The notes under the pieces were generated by a model, which saw only the letters and a program-made list of their open reading frames with translations, had not been told where the DNA came from and searched no databases. 64,000 nucleotides of DNA, taken from the NCBI GenBank assembly GCA_963969595.1, contig OZ018410.1, positions 23,794,913 through 23,858,912 on the forward strand, in the 5' to 3' direction. The stretch's first letter is position 1. Every line of letters starts with the position of its first letter. This DNA is from Neckera pumila (taxonomy: Eukaryota; Streptophyta; Bryopsida; Hypnales; Neckeraceae). Positions 1-11,876 of the stretch are shown piece by piece. The position numbers and the translations under genes were made by a program.

Positions 1-1022
1 TGATTTCCAAGGTGGCCAGTTTGTTCTTTAAGAGTTAACCCCTAAATAACCAAGGCACCAAATTTTGGTGTGGATAATATTTTTAAGTTAAATAAAATCT
101 AATTGTAGCATAATAAATTTCAGTGCTAAAACTAGATCTATTTTGTAGTTTATAATATTTCAAAAAAATAAATCTAGTTTTAGCATTGAAAATTTGATTT
201 TGAAAATGAATGATATTGATTTTTCTATTCAAGATTTTGTGCGAGGGTGCCCATTGCAAATCTTGATTTTAGTATTGAAGACTCTTGGAAATGAGCATCA
301 AATACACTAAATTTCGGAAAAAAAATCACATTAAAAATTCATTTAAAAAAATTGTAGAGTAGGTTTCGAAAAGTTTTAAACTGATTGGAGTTATGCATGT
401 TATGCCCTTGAACCTCATATTATTTTGGTGACAAATATCTTAGATTTGACAAGTGAAAAGAAGATTGAAAGACTTCAAATCACTTTCACAATTTTAACAC
501 CCTCACAATCAAATAATATCACTTTGTTTCACTTTGTTGTATCAATCTTTCAATCCATAAGTGATATTGTTGTAATCCTTTTCCCATGTGGTACCTAACA
601 TTTTTATTTTGAATTTGTATAGTTACAAATGAATTTTTTTTTATGAAAGTTATCAAAATGTTGGCTTTTCGTTCAATTTAGAGCAAATTCCAAGAAGCTC
701 AAAAACGGCCGTTTAGGGGTTAACGAGGTTTGGGTGTGCTCAACCGCCCGATACCCGTTCTGATACCCGGAATCTATGGGTTGAGGTTGACACCCTGGCG
801 ATTCGTCCATTCAGAATCGTCTGTTTTCTGCTGAATTTCCCGCGAAAGCTTCGATTTTGCCCATGAAAAGCTGTTCAACGACGCCACTTTCTACTCAAAC
901 CAAAAAGAATTTGAGCTTCGATGCTGCATTTATAAATTTTCCAGGCCAAAAAATGATCAACTAAGCAGCTTGCTCGTGTGCTGCAACAATTGCCTTTGTT
1001 TCACTTTCTTTTCGGAGCATGG
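1..1022. other. 5' flank of the decarboxylase gene, largely a repeat
   Basis: No coding region is visible. Positions 35-723 are a terminal-inverted-repeat element described separately. The roughly 300 bases after it form the presumptive promoter and 5' leader of malonyl-CoA decarboxylase. I see no convincing TATA box or other named element. Confidence 0.5.
35..723. mobile_element. Non-autonomous DNA element with TTAA target site (piggyBac-type, copy A1)
   Basis: The element is bounded on both sides by TTAA (35-38 and 720-723). Inside these the ends are inverted: CCCCTAAA on the left and TTTAGGGG on the right, with weaker similarity further in. The interior is AT-rich and has no coding capacity. 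The left 450 bp recur as a diverged copy from 35,772, with shared stretches such as the bases around 'gatttttctattcaagattttg'-like sequence near 210-250. A TTAA duplication with C-rich ends is the known hallmark of the piggyBac superfamily. Assignment to it is inference. Confidence 0.75.
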
Positions 1023-4000
1023 ATGCACACGACTAGGGTTGTTCCAGTGCGAGTGATGATGAGGCTGCGGCTTCGAGGAGGCGGATTCAGATTCCAGGGC
1101 GCTGCAGGAGCTCTTGCAAAGGTGGGTTTACGGGATGGTGAATTCTCATCTTCAATGAACTCTGCTGGGCGGTACTGCATCTTTTTGTGGTGGTTTGGTT
1201 TTTATTCGATTGAGCTCCCAATTGTGAGTATATTTACTATTATTAGAGATACTAAACTGTTAAAATATTCTTCTTAGTTCATCAAGGAGGATTTGAACGC
1301 ACCAAGCACAGTATTATTTGGATACCATATGCAAAAGTTGTAAGCGATCAAAGTTTTCTCTGGTAGATGATCTGAAATTGACACAAGTTCTGATGCTGAG
1401 GTGGGGTGCATTCTCAAAATCACTATGCACTCGTTGTAAAGGATTATGAAGTGTCGCATTTCGGTTGGTGTGGCAATCAGGTGTTAATTTGTTGGAAGGG
1501 AGTTGAAATTGATCCGATGTTGGTTTTCTTGGAGATTCCAGCACAGTGAGCTCGGAAAGCAGCCATTCATGGAGCAATTGGATCAAGGGCCTGTGGAACC
1601 TGCACCGAAATCGGCACCTGCTATGCTGGATCCCAGGCATTCGGAGAGGTACAATTCGTTTGAATTTCATTAGGTAATATGGTGAGGCAATTGCAATGCT
1701 TTGCAGGGGGGTGTAGTAGCTCCGTGGAAGAACTTTTAGGTTCATTGCTATTATATTTGGTCACAACCAATATAATACTAGGTATGTCCAAATGATCTCA
1801 ATAGCCTTCTCACCGTTCACATCCTTATCTCCACTAAAATGTATAGGATACTCTTTCCGCCATTTTAAGCAATTTAACCAATTTGTTAGAGTGCTCTTTT
1901 ATTGGGAGATCTTTATGATGCTGTGGAGGGATCACTTTGGTTACAAGACCGAACTCTTTTGGTCAGATAATTATCACGGTGTATGAATTTCTTATGCAAT
2001 CATTCAAAGGGAGAGGTTGTAGACCAGTGTGGTTGAAAGGACAGTAGATTGCCCCATTTTCATTCAAGGATCTGTGGCCATAGACGTTTAGTCGAGCCTT
2101 GCTTACAACCAACTTGCGAATTAGAGGCCAACCGAGGGTATTGGAAGAAATGAGGTGGTGTTGGTAACAGGGATCAGTCAATAGGAGACGGGATGAGGTC
2201 CTTAACGGATTTAGTATCCTTTACCTTGCTTTATATTTGGTCACAATATTTCTATTCTCTCTCTTTCCTTGGTATGTCTGAATGAGCTCAGTGCCTTCTC
2301 GCCTTAGCTTCCCTTAGTTCACTATTTACTGGAATTCAGGTAGTTATAGGGTGCCTGTACATTTCTCTGCTACTCATAAACCCCTGAAGTACGTCAGGGT
2401 TTTTCAGTGCTCTTTCTCCAGGGTTTCCTACTTCGAGTCTCTACAAACAAAATACATGAAGCTTGCAGTCACTCCTTGTTTACATGCTTTCTTCTTCTTT
2501 TGAGTTCATTGCTTGATATGTGGGTGCTTGTTAATGTAGGCTTCTGAAGAAAGTAAGCATGCTCATGCATGAGGCTGTTCACATGAGGAACTCAAGTCTT
2601 CCAAACGCAACTCTTCGTCAGCTGCGGGAGGTATTGCAGAAGCCACACAGCTTGTACTCCAAATATGACATCAAGTAACGGGCATGACTTGTTTATCAAG
2701 AGTACTTTCTGCAAGTGTCAAATAGTATGAAGTACGTGCCATTTTGACAGTACATATCTGAGCATGACTTCAGTGGGCCCATCTCCTGACTTCAACAGGA
2801 TTATTTGAGATTGAACATGGATTATCGGCAAAGAGCTTTAATTGTACTTGGGACTCAGTTTGGAGTGGATCGAGAGAGGGTGAAAGGACTCATTCAGCAC
2901 TATATGAGCTTGAAGTCTGGTAGGACTCTCATATTTATGAGCTTCTTTGTCATTGTAGTAGGAAATGATACCTGTTCTAGATGCATATACTAAAATGCCA
3001 ATCGACTGTGGAATTTGGTGGTAGGTGACAGTATGGAAGAAAGAGGCGAGGAAGTATCAAGTGACAGTGGGTCAGAAGCTGCGCACTATCGCACCGAGCG
3101 GGATTTACGAGCTGCCCTCATACCCCTATCGTCACGATTATTTGAGCAGATGAATGGTCAGGTTGGCGGCCTCAAATTTCTGGTGGATCTTCGTGCGGAC
3201 CTGAAGACCACCTTAAAGTACGTTTTTTTTTTCACCAATAAATTTTCGCCTTGTTTGTTTGAAGGTGGAACTAGTCTCTTTGGTAAGAGAACTAACGAAA
3301 CATTCGTTGTTGCATCTGGAACAGGGAGAACAACCTAGCATCACTTCGAGCTCTGGACGGCGATTTGCAGGGTCTGTTTGCTACTTGGCTTAGTCCAGCA
3401 TGCCTTGAGTTACATCGCATGACTTGGAATGATTCCGCCTGTTTACTGGAGAAGATTGTGACCTACGAGGTATTTTGCAATTCCGTTTTCCCTATTCTTC
3501 ACTTCTGAAGTAGAGTTGCGACATTGTGTTCCTTCTTAGCACTAAAATCAGCAATTTCTGTAGATGGAGTATAAGATAAATAAGTTCAAAGAGAAGTTGC
3601 ACAAATAGGTCGTGATATGCTGAATGTTGGCTGTAGGCTGTACATCCAATCACGAACCTCTACGATCTGAAGCGGCGACTAGGAACTGGAAGAAGATGCT
3701 TTGGCTATTTCCATCCTGCCATGCCTGGTAAAGATTTCACTTACAACCTGTATATTTCTTTTCAAGCAGTTTGCCAACTGTCAGCTTCTATAGGCATGGT
3801 TTTTAGATGCAGAGGCAATACCTCGTTAACTATCTCTCTTATTGGATTGTTGCTACACACAGGTGAACCGCTGGTTTTTATCGAAGTTGCCCTGACCAAG
3901 GGTATTGAAAGCTCAGTTCAGGTATTTCTCTCAATTTTTATATGGCTAGGATAAGCTATTTCAGTAAATCCAATTTTGGCTGAGCTTAAGTGGGAATGTC

Positions 4001-6361
4001 ATGACGAATGGGCTTGCTATGCAGAAAGTTCTTTTTGGTGAACCCCCGTGTGACGAAACAGAAGCAACGAGTGCACTCTTTTATTCAATTACTAGCACCC
4101 AGGTATTGTTTGCGTTTATTTTGTCAGAATTTGTGTTAAGTACCAAGGCTCCTTCTATTTTACTCATAATTTTTTATATTTTTACGTGCTAGTTAATAGT
4201 TAATGTTCAAGGGATGGATCTAATAGCACTGCCTGTTTGCACTGGCAGCCGGGACTCAAAGGTATCGAACTCGGGAACTTCCTGATAAAGCGTGTTTTAC
4301 ATCTACTTCAGCAAGAGATGCCTGAGGTTCAGGTATGCATCTTCCTGAGTCAATTGTTGCTCGGTTTTGCTCATCAGTTGCATATATTATTCAAGTTGCA
4401 GGCAGTAAGAATTAAGATGCATATTGATTGAATTAAAGAATAGTAAATAGGACTTCACCATGATTTCGAATTACATCCAATGGTTCTAATTGAATTTGCA
4501 TTCACACTTTATCTGAACTTAATTTTGCAAATTTGACGCCTTCTGATTTGCAAGCATTCATTATCTTCTGCACTTTCTGCAGACCTTCGTAACTCTTAGT
4601 CCTATTCCAGGCTTCATGAAATGGTTATCTGCAAAACTGGCCACGCAATGTAAGCTCATTGAGGAATCCAAGGACCAGTCTGAGATCCACAAATTGAGAG
4701 AAGATTTACTTCGTCCAGAAGAAGAAGAAAGGTTGGAGGCTTGCAGGTTTGGCTTACCACGACTCTCTTTGGAATATTACGTCTGCTTGAAGTTTTATTC
4801 GAGAGCATTTCCGATAGTCTACATGGTTTATAAATAATTCGTCGGTAGGGAACCTCGAAAAGGCATGATTTGGTGGTTTACAGCTGAATTTTTTTTTGGA
4901 ACTGGAAGGGACGGCGAAAATTCAGAAGGAGCTTTGGCCTTTATGTATGAGGTCTTATCATCTGAGAAACATGAATGGGCCAGCTCAGAGAAGTTGGAAG
5001 CGGCTTTGCGCCCACCTCTTCTCCGATTGTGCGCTCGGTAAGCATCTTGCTCCTTTACACTTGGTCAAGTCGCAGGAACACTCTTGATTTGCACGTTTGG
5101 GTTGAACGTGACTCTCTGTTTGCACGTTTTGTTCTTCCAGGTACGTACTTCAGGAGAAGAAGCGCGGTGCTGCATTAGATCCTGTGACCAATTTCCATGT
5201 TCGTAATGGAGCAGTAAGTTTCTTTCTGACCATAGTAGTGTTTTAGACAACGAATACATCTTCTTGTGGCAGTGATCTTTAGTTTTGTCATTAGACGTTG
5301 GTAATGAAGGTTGTTCGTGACATTCTATAGCAGTGTTGACCATCCACCCTTTTCATTGTAGTTGCACTATGGTTGACAGTAACTACACTTGCCTACAGTT
5401 GTTGGCTAAGTACCTATACTTTTAATACAAGATGTATCTAGAGCAGTGTTGACCACCACCCTCTTTACTGCAATTGTAAGTGCATTATGGTTGGCAATAA
5501 TTACATTTGCCAACAATATTTGGATGACTATCAATGCTGTTATTCTTGAACTTAAGATGTAAGTTGATTTGTGCCAGAGAAAGTAGATGTCTGAGAATCG
5601 GGGCAGTTGAGCCCATGGTGTCAGCAGCTCCTTTCAAGAAGCTTGTGATAACGGGGCACTGGTTCCATTAATGGTTGGAATTTTTGTTGCAGAGTGTGGA
5701 ACAATTAAACTGGATGGGAGACACTTCTTCGAAAGGTCTTGAAGCTAGTGCAGGGCTCATGGTTAATTACCGTTACAGGTACGGATTCCACACCGCTCAT
5801 TCTATTTAGTGTCGTCTATGACTTAATGTAACACCAAAAATGCGTTCCATATAGTAAATGTGATTTAAAATTAATAAATAGTGTACCATCTAGAAGCTTT
5901 CGACTGAATTGTCACTCAATTTACAAGGGGTCCATTCACAAGTGGCGAACACAAGATCCAAATCTCACTAAATGCTGCTTCAATCTTATTCATTAATAGG
6001 TGCACTAAAATGTGGTGTTCAAGTTAGCATCAAATCAACAAAATACTGTATCACATATTGAGTAGAATGAATGGTGTACTGATCATTTCTTGAGCTCCAA
6101 AACAGATCTTGGGTTCTACAGGCGTTACAATGAACTCACTTGATTAATCACCACTCTCTAAGTTTTGGGTGATCTATGGCGGTATTTTCCTCAGCTGTCA
6201 CTTCCACATTGCTAAAACTTAGTGCTCTGTGATAAACGTGTCTGCACAGGCTGGAGGATATTGAGGCCAACAATCAGGCATATCTCAACCGTCGTGTGAT
6301 CCCTGCTGCTCCTGCTGTGCTGGGATTGTTGCAACTTGAATCGGATTTTCAACAAGGATAA
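1023..6361 (+). CDS. MCD: Malonyl-CoA decarboxylase, nuclear gene, 15 exons
   Basis: Converts malonyl-CoA to acetyl-CoA and CO2. I place exons at 1023-1121, 1542-1648, 2540-2630, 2799-2919, 3025-3217, 3325-3469, 3637-3727, 3863-3921, 4025-4102, 4249-4332, 4583-4746, 4909-5037, 5141-5213, 5693-5778 and 6250-6361. The frame stays open throughout, giving about 543 residues. Family signatures are AVHPITNLYDLKRRLG, CFGYFHPAMPGEPLVFIEVAL, the catalytic-serine segment LSPIPGFMKWL and the catalytic-histidine segment NFHVRNGA. The N-terminus (MHTTRVVPVRVMMRLRLR) is arginine-rich and lacks acidic residues, as in mitochondrial presequences. The C-terminus ends QQG, without the SKL peroxisomal signal of the animal enzyme. 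The start is the first ATG of this frame; an upstream in-frame GTG at 978 is not a plausible plant start. Exon 2 is the least certain exon. Malonyl-CoA synthetase lies 5.5 kb downstream on the other strand. Confidence 0.93.
1841..2225 (+). mobile_element. Intronic MITE-like repeat, family B, copy 1 (MCD intron 2)
   Basis: The ends are inverted: TATAGGATACT near 1843 and AGTATCCTTTACC near 2213. The interior matches three other places in the window: 17,537-17,898 and 18,630-18,856 (both reversed) and 48,718-49,075. The shared core reads like 'tgaatttcttatgcaat' followed by a run with 'tagac..tta'. No coding capacity. It lies wholly inside intron 2 and runs in the same sense as the gene. A flanking segment (about 1752-1820, 'tatatttggtcacaa' then 'ggtatgtc') is repeated at about 2231-2310. 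Confidence 0.7.
5329..5563 (+). repeat. Tandem duplication of a ~113-bp unit in MCD intron 13
   Basis: Two adjacent copies begin with AGCAGTGTTGACCA at 5329 and 5442. Both contain 'actatggttg/attatggttg' and 'tacacttgcc/tacatttgcc' and end with 'aagatgta'. Divergence is moderate, so this is an old local duplication without coding meaning. Confidence 0.8.
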
Positions 6362-8119
6362 TTCTAGAAATTTATATATTCCAGTACTCCTTGTCTTTTG
6401 GTCTGCATTTGGTGGATTCATTGAATATGTTCTAGCGTTATCCTGTTTATTAGAATCTGTGAATTTTAAATCAATTGTTTACATAGACGTCATTACATGA
6501 TCTTGCAGATATGGTTTAGGGTTGGGGTATTACATTGTAGGGAGGGATACTTCATCATAAATGAGCTTTATCAGAAATGTTATTCCTTCCGTCGAGACAT
6601 TGGTATCCAAATGAGGCCTCATGTTTTTCAGAAGATTTGTGTGGGTCATATGAAGACTTCTATTTTATTTAATTCTATGTATGTATGTTTTGATGAGCAC
6701 ATGCAATGCAGCTGTCAGACACTTAAAAAGTTTGACAAATAAGTAAATGGGGGAACCAGAACCGACATCATGTAGTCATGAAGTATGTCAAACACGCATT
6801 TTGAATGAAGGAGTGCCTCAACACTAGTTGTCCACTAATTATTTTCTCCATGAATAAAATGAATAAGTTATTTTTCACTCTATGAACTGAAAAAACATAT
6901 CATCCTATTATCATTGTTGAATAATGGCATGTCTAAGTTACGCTTTTCACAATATGATCAATAAATTTGTATCAAAATTTTTAATTGGAAGTTTATAAAC
7001 TTATTTCTAAACAAGGCAGAGGAGCATGGATTTGATCCAAAATAATTACCCTTGTTTACTCTAACCAAAGACTAATAAGATCATTATTAAAAATATCTTA
7101 ATAAACAAGCACCAATGCTAGAAGTGCCTTGCTTTATGAGTAAGGTCCTTCTCAACCTTCTTCACATGTAGCTTCAGAAAAATGCAAATCTTCCTTCCTT
7201 TTATCCAAAACCAATAATTACAAGTCCCTTTGAAATATCTATAGCATTGATTCATGTAAGGCATTCTATCTTCTTTCCATTAATCCTAAAAGGACGCATG
7301 CAATAGACACTAAGTGTTTGAAGGATGACACAGAATTCTTGTATACAAGACAAAAGTGTAGATGTTCATCTTTAGAATTTTGTGTGAAATCTTGCACAAT
7401 AATTCCACCTCCAATGAGTGCTCTTGGATTTTTTTTAAACAAATGATTCACAAGGTATAAAAAAGGATGATTTTTACAGTGGATGAAGTTCACTTTCCAA
7501 AACATTAATCTTCCTCCCAATAGATAGTTTGAGCATTAGTGGTTAATTAAAGGAATCTTGTTTAACTGCAATCCGATTCTGAATGGGTTGACTACTTCCG
7601 TCCGCGTACTGTGACACTGGTTCTCAGTCCTTGCTTGAAAGAGACGAAGAGTAACCAGCGTTGAATTGATGGTGGCATTTCCATTTTGTGAATTGCAAAG
7701 CATGTTGTGAATTCGCAGTTTTTGTAAATCAATACAGTATTGCAATGAAATTTGCGATTCATAAGTGTTGGAGCAGTTCATGACTTCAATTGACTCTCCA
7801 TACGTCTCTACAAGCAACCCACACATCTGTTTTCCAGCTTTTCGTCATTACTTTCTGTGAATTCGGTCGCATTTGCCTTTGATTCCACGACGCTGTAGCA
7901 CATGCCGCGAGCAGTAGAACACCCATCACTCACTTGGTGCTTTGATTGATCGGATTCTTGGCGTTCCTTGTAACGCGATAGTTTAGGGTTCCGCCATCCC
8001 CTTGCAGTTGAAAAAATGTTGAAGCAGTAGTTGTTGGGCTCTGGAATTTTCAATGGTTTCGTTCAATTGAGGAGAATTTCCGGAGTTACATACGCTTTTT
8101 GTGATCTCTTTAGGTCACA
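6362..8119. other. Intergenic: MCD 3' region and SINA 5' region
   Basis: AT-rich sequence without a recognisable gene. The first several hundred bases are probably the MCD 3' UTR. A 255-base open frame at 7266-7520 (minus) has no recognisable motif and lacks support. Confidence 0.4.
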
Positions 8120-9424
8120 ATGAGGTATGGAGGAGTGGAAGGCGTGAAGCGGAGGAGACTGGGGGCGGAGGAGTCATCATCTGCAGCTACAAATTCTACA
8201 ATTAGTGAAAGGGCATCTGAATCTCCGGGAAAACTCTCCGATCGAACCGTGATCGATGGTTTAGGGTTTGAAGCCAAGGACGCGTCTGTTTTCGATCTTG
8301 ATCTTCTCGATTGCACCATCTGCACTGAGCATCTGGCATCGCCAATTTATCAAGTATGGAACCCTTGCTGCCTCATTTTCGGGATTCTTTTCTTGCTTAA
8401 TTGCTGCGGTTGTAGCGTCTATGGCGTCTGCTCACGCATGGGTAATGACATCCGAATGAGCAGACAAGCATGACCTTCTTTAGAATGACATTCTGCACAC
8501 TTGTCACGCCGTCGTTGACTGTAGCATATTTTTCACATATTCAAATTATGACATGATGACAAAGCTGGGACTCCGAATGGTTAGATTAACGAGGTTTGAG
8601 TGTAGTTCCCCTTCACCTAAATCTTTGAAACAAAGTCTCTGAATTATCATGATGTGGTGATGTTGCAGTGCCAGAACGGACATGTGGCCTGCGCCTCGTG
8701 TTCCAAGAAGACCAACAATGTGTGCCCCTCCTGCCAACAACCAACGGGGTCCATTCGATGCCTAGTGCTGGAGAAATTAATCGAGTCTCTGAAGGTGAAG
8801 TGCAAGTTCGCAGATTCCGGGTGTACTGCAACGGTGAAGTTTTCAGAGAAGGGCTCCCACGAAAGGACCTGTGTGTTTGAGCCTCTGAGCTGTCCCTTTC
8901 CGGGTTGCTACTTCCGTGACAATCCCTTGCTGTCCCGCTTTCAGTACAATCTCTTCCAGGAGCATGTGAGGCAGAGCCATCCTGGTAGCTGGGGAGTGCA
9001 TGATGCGAATTCGACGAATTTCTTCATGCATCCGAAAGATAAATTCCACATTGTATTTGGGAATGACCTGTGTTTTGCGGTGTGCCGAAACCGGATTGGA
9101 ACTGTTGGGATAGGGAGATACGGGCACTCTGTTGGAGACATGTGCTATCTCACTGTTTTGAAGGTCTTATCAGATCGATTTGCCAAGCAAACGTCGTTTC
9201 CTTACATGATGAAACTCAAGACCGTGAGCAATGTTATGGGTGGAGCCTCATCAACTTTCACTATTGAGGCAGATTGTTGCATTGATGAGCCAGAAGTATC
9301 TCCAAAGGATGATGGTTTTGTAGTTGTTGCAGAAGCCAACTCGGTGGAAATACTCGATGTTGTGTTTCTTCCTCCTCGCCCTCCTCCTGCATCAGTGCTA
9401 GATTTGTTGATGGCCCAGCGATAA
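8120..9424 (+). CDS. SINA/SIAH-type RING E3 ubiquitin ligase
   Basis: Two exons (8120-8353 and 8669-9424) encode about 329 residues. The N-terminal 60 residues are polar and low in complexity. The RING domain begins at about residue 68 with CTICTEHLASPIYQ, is split by the intron exactly before CQNGHVACASC, and ends with VCPSCQQP. A SIAH-type second zinc-finger region follows, with paired cysteines (VKCKF...GCTATVKF, HERTC, LSCPFPGC), then a substrate-binding domain (HPKDKFHIVFGNDLCF...) and a proline-rich tail. SINA ligases ubiquitinate target proteins; the target here is unknown. Many plant SINA-like genes have the intron at this RING position. It lies between the two malonyl-CoA genes, with no evidence of a functional link. 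Upstream there is an ATG context CACAATGAGG. Confidence 0.93.
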
Positions 9425-10107
9425 CACAGGTGAAATTCACTTTTGAATTTGTGGTTCTGCAATGACTTTCACCCCCAAGGGCTCAAGCTAAAACTAGAAA
9501 TTCCACTTTGGAAGCTAATTGCTGATTATAGTAACTTTGAAAACGTTGTTTTCTATTGCTCAAAAAATGTTGGATATGATTTCTTCTTTCTGTTGATACA
9601 TTTTGTTTTCTTGTTTTGAAGCTTCTTAATGATTTATTTCATCTCCTATTGGCTTAGAAGCGTCACCTTGGCCATTTGGGAACTTACAGATCAAATTCAA
9701 CTTTGCGATCAACTATTGACCCTGAAATGTAAATCTCCGTTGGCAACACCTGCAAGCTCTTGGCATTGACTCCTCATAGGTTTTCACTGTGAGTTCCATG
9801 TCCTCTTTTGCTGCATAGTCAGAGCCATTTCAACATCATTTTGGTTGAATATCCAGTGTCTTCTTTTTTATTTTCTCTATTTTTAATTTCATTTTTTGAA
9901 AACAAGTGGCAGAGCAAGAGTTAATGTCCTCTTTTTGGCAGGAGGTTGTACAGTTGGACAATAATTCTTTACCTGTAATATTTGTAAGCTCAGGAACATT
10001 TATTGGTCGCCATTTGGAGCGCCATGTTGTTCCTTTTTTCTTGTCAGGGATCTCTGTTCTGGAATTGTGTCAAACATTGGGTGCCTTCTGATCTCGGTGT
10101 TTTTACC
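9425..10107. other. 3' flank of the SINA gene
   Basis: Presumptive 3' UTR and AT-rich intergenic DNA. No gene or repeat is recognised before the element starting at 10,108. Confidence 0.4.
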
Positions 10108-11037
10108 TTAACCCCTAAAGGCCCAAGGCCTTTTTTCTGCCAAAAAACACTCCAAACTGCCATTTTTTAGCAGAGAGTGAAAAAAAACTAAAAGTATTTT
10201 TTTTGCACATCTAACCATAGGATCTTACACCTAACTAGTATGAGAATGTGTGGAAAAAATTTCAGAATTTTGACCGCACAGATTGCAAGATATCTGCATT
10301 TAAAGTGAAAAAAACAAGTTCTTCAATACATTGTGGGATAGGATTTTTTGACTTTGAACATTTTTAACTTAAAATTTTTGCACTACAAAGTTTTGAGCTT
10401 TAAATGTTTATAGTGGAGAATTGAGTTGACAATCTATCCAAAAAAAAACTTAAGAAAAACTTAATTTTCATTATTAAAAAAATTATTAAGTAGCAATAGG
10501 TATGAGATAGAAGGAAAATCTAAAATATTCATATACTTTAGATGGAATTAAAATGCGCTAATCCCAACGGTGAGATTGTTCTAGAAAGTAAACTTAACGT
10601 TGCAAAAAAAAATTTTAGAAAATTGCATTCAGAAATGAATCCTAGAAGTTATTTTTTCAAAAAGATGCTTTAACTGCCCAAAAAACAAGAATGTCCATCT
10701 TTCTCATAACAAATCCAAATGAAACGAATCAAAGCTTTCCAAATAGACAAAAATATAATCTATGAGAAAAAGAACACTAAGAAAAAAAGGAAAAAAAATT
10801 GCAAATTTTTTTTGCTGCCCGAGTTGCCTAAGCTACCTCCTGTCCTCTGTTTTGAGCTTATTTGGTCATAACTTTTGTTCCCGGGCACCGATTGTGAAAA
10901 ATTATATTTACACGAAGCTAATCAACTTTTCTACCTCCAAAAAAAGTTTCAAAAAATCAAGAAAAAATTTCAGCTTGTAGTAACCTGTCCGAAAACGCAT
11001 TTGTCCCCCAAAGGGACAATGGTCTTTTAGGGGTTAA
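10108..11037. mobile_element. Non-autonomous DNA element with TTAA target site (piggyBac-type, copy A2)
   Basis: TTAA flanks both ends (10,108-10,111 and 11,034-11,037). The left end reads CCCCTAAAGGCCCAAGGCC. The right end read in reverse is CCCCTAAAAGACCATTGTCC, so the inverted repeat extends about 20 bp with a few mismatches. The interior (about 900 bp) is A/T-rich and non-coding and does not resemble copy A1. This suggests members that share ends but not bodies. Confidence 0.8.
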
Positions 11038-11207
11038 AGGACAGGCTTGAACCGAGTTCCAAACACTTCGAACAAGATTGTAAAGCTACTACCTCTCTAA
11101 TTTCTCATTTCTACTTTGACCATATGCTTCGAAAGTGTGGACAGTTCAACAAATTAGTATGGATGAAAAACAATAGGATGAAGGTGAGTTACAATACATC
11201 AGGAAAG

Positions 11208-11432
11208 TACCCCCCCATTGAAACAATATTGTTTCATAGGGCCCGCAGTCCAATACTGTAATAGTACTATTACAGTATCGCCAACAGTACTGCAACAATA
11301 TAGTTTCAATGGGTCCATTGAAACTATAATGTTGTAGTACTGTCGTCGATACTATAATAGTACTATTATAGTATTGGACTGCAGGCCCTATGAAACAATA
11401 TTGCAACAACATTGACACAGTGGAGGGGTTAG
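11208..11432. repeat. Long foldback (hairpin) element of ~2 x 90 bp
   Basis: The left arm (about 11,223-11,311) and right arm (about 11,314-11,402) are near-perfect reverse complements, with almost no loop at GGGTCC (centre about 11,312). Each arm also contains nested small palindromes such as AATAGTACTATT and AACAATATTGTT. The arms differ at roughly one base in ten, often as G:U-compatible changes (TACTGTAATAG against TACTATAATAG). The outer flanks (ACCCCCCC and GGAGGGGTTA) look like weakly inverted ends. RNA from either strand would fold into a long hairpin. Confidence 0.85.
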
Positions 11433-11876
11433 TTCCCGATGTAGATTAAAAATAATAGTTTTGGTTGGTTGAATGTCCAAGTTAAGAGTAAGTGTCAATG
11501 GCAGTTAACAAGGAAAATTTGGTGAAATGCCACGGCAAACTTCTATACAATTGGACAAAGATTAGAATGAGATGAGATTTGTAGTATTTGTGGGGTTTGC
11601 TCAATTTTGAAGAGTTTAGTAAAAAAAAGAGGTACGAATTTTATAAAATTTATATATAAAGATATTCTAGTTTGAAGTGCATTCAGAAATGGCACAACTG
11701 GCGACCTTCTCATGCTACCGTAGTACGAACTCCAGGCTGAACTCTCAGAATGACAGATTTATTCCGTCAATCATGATATTTTCAAGTAGACAGTAATTTG
11801 AAACTTGCTAATAGAACCTATCCTATTTTTAAGGACCTAAAGGAGTAATATACCACATTCTTGACGATCTGGAAAT

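Noticed and set aside
2365..2400. Short hairpin around AAACCCCTGAAGTACGTCAGGGTTT
   Set aside because: Only about 10-bp arms in an intron; too small to separate from chance.
7266..7520. 84-codon minus-strand open frame in the MCD-SINA gap
   Set aside because: No motif and no splice or start evidence; composition is not convincing.
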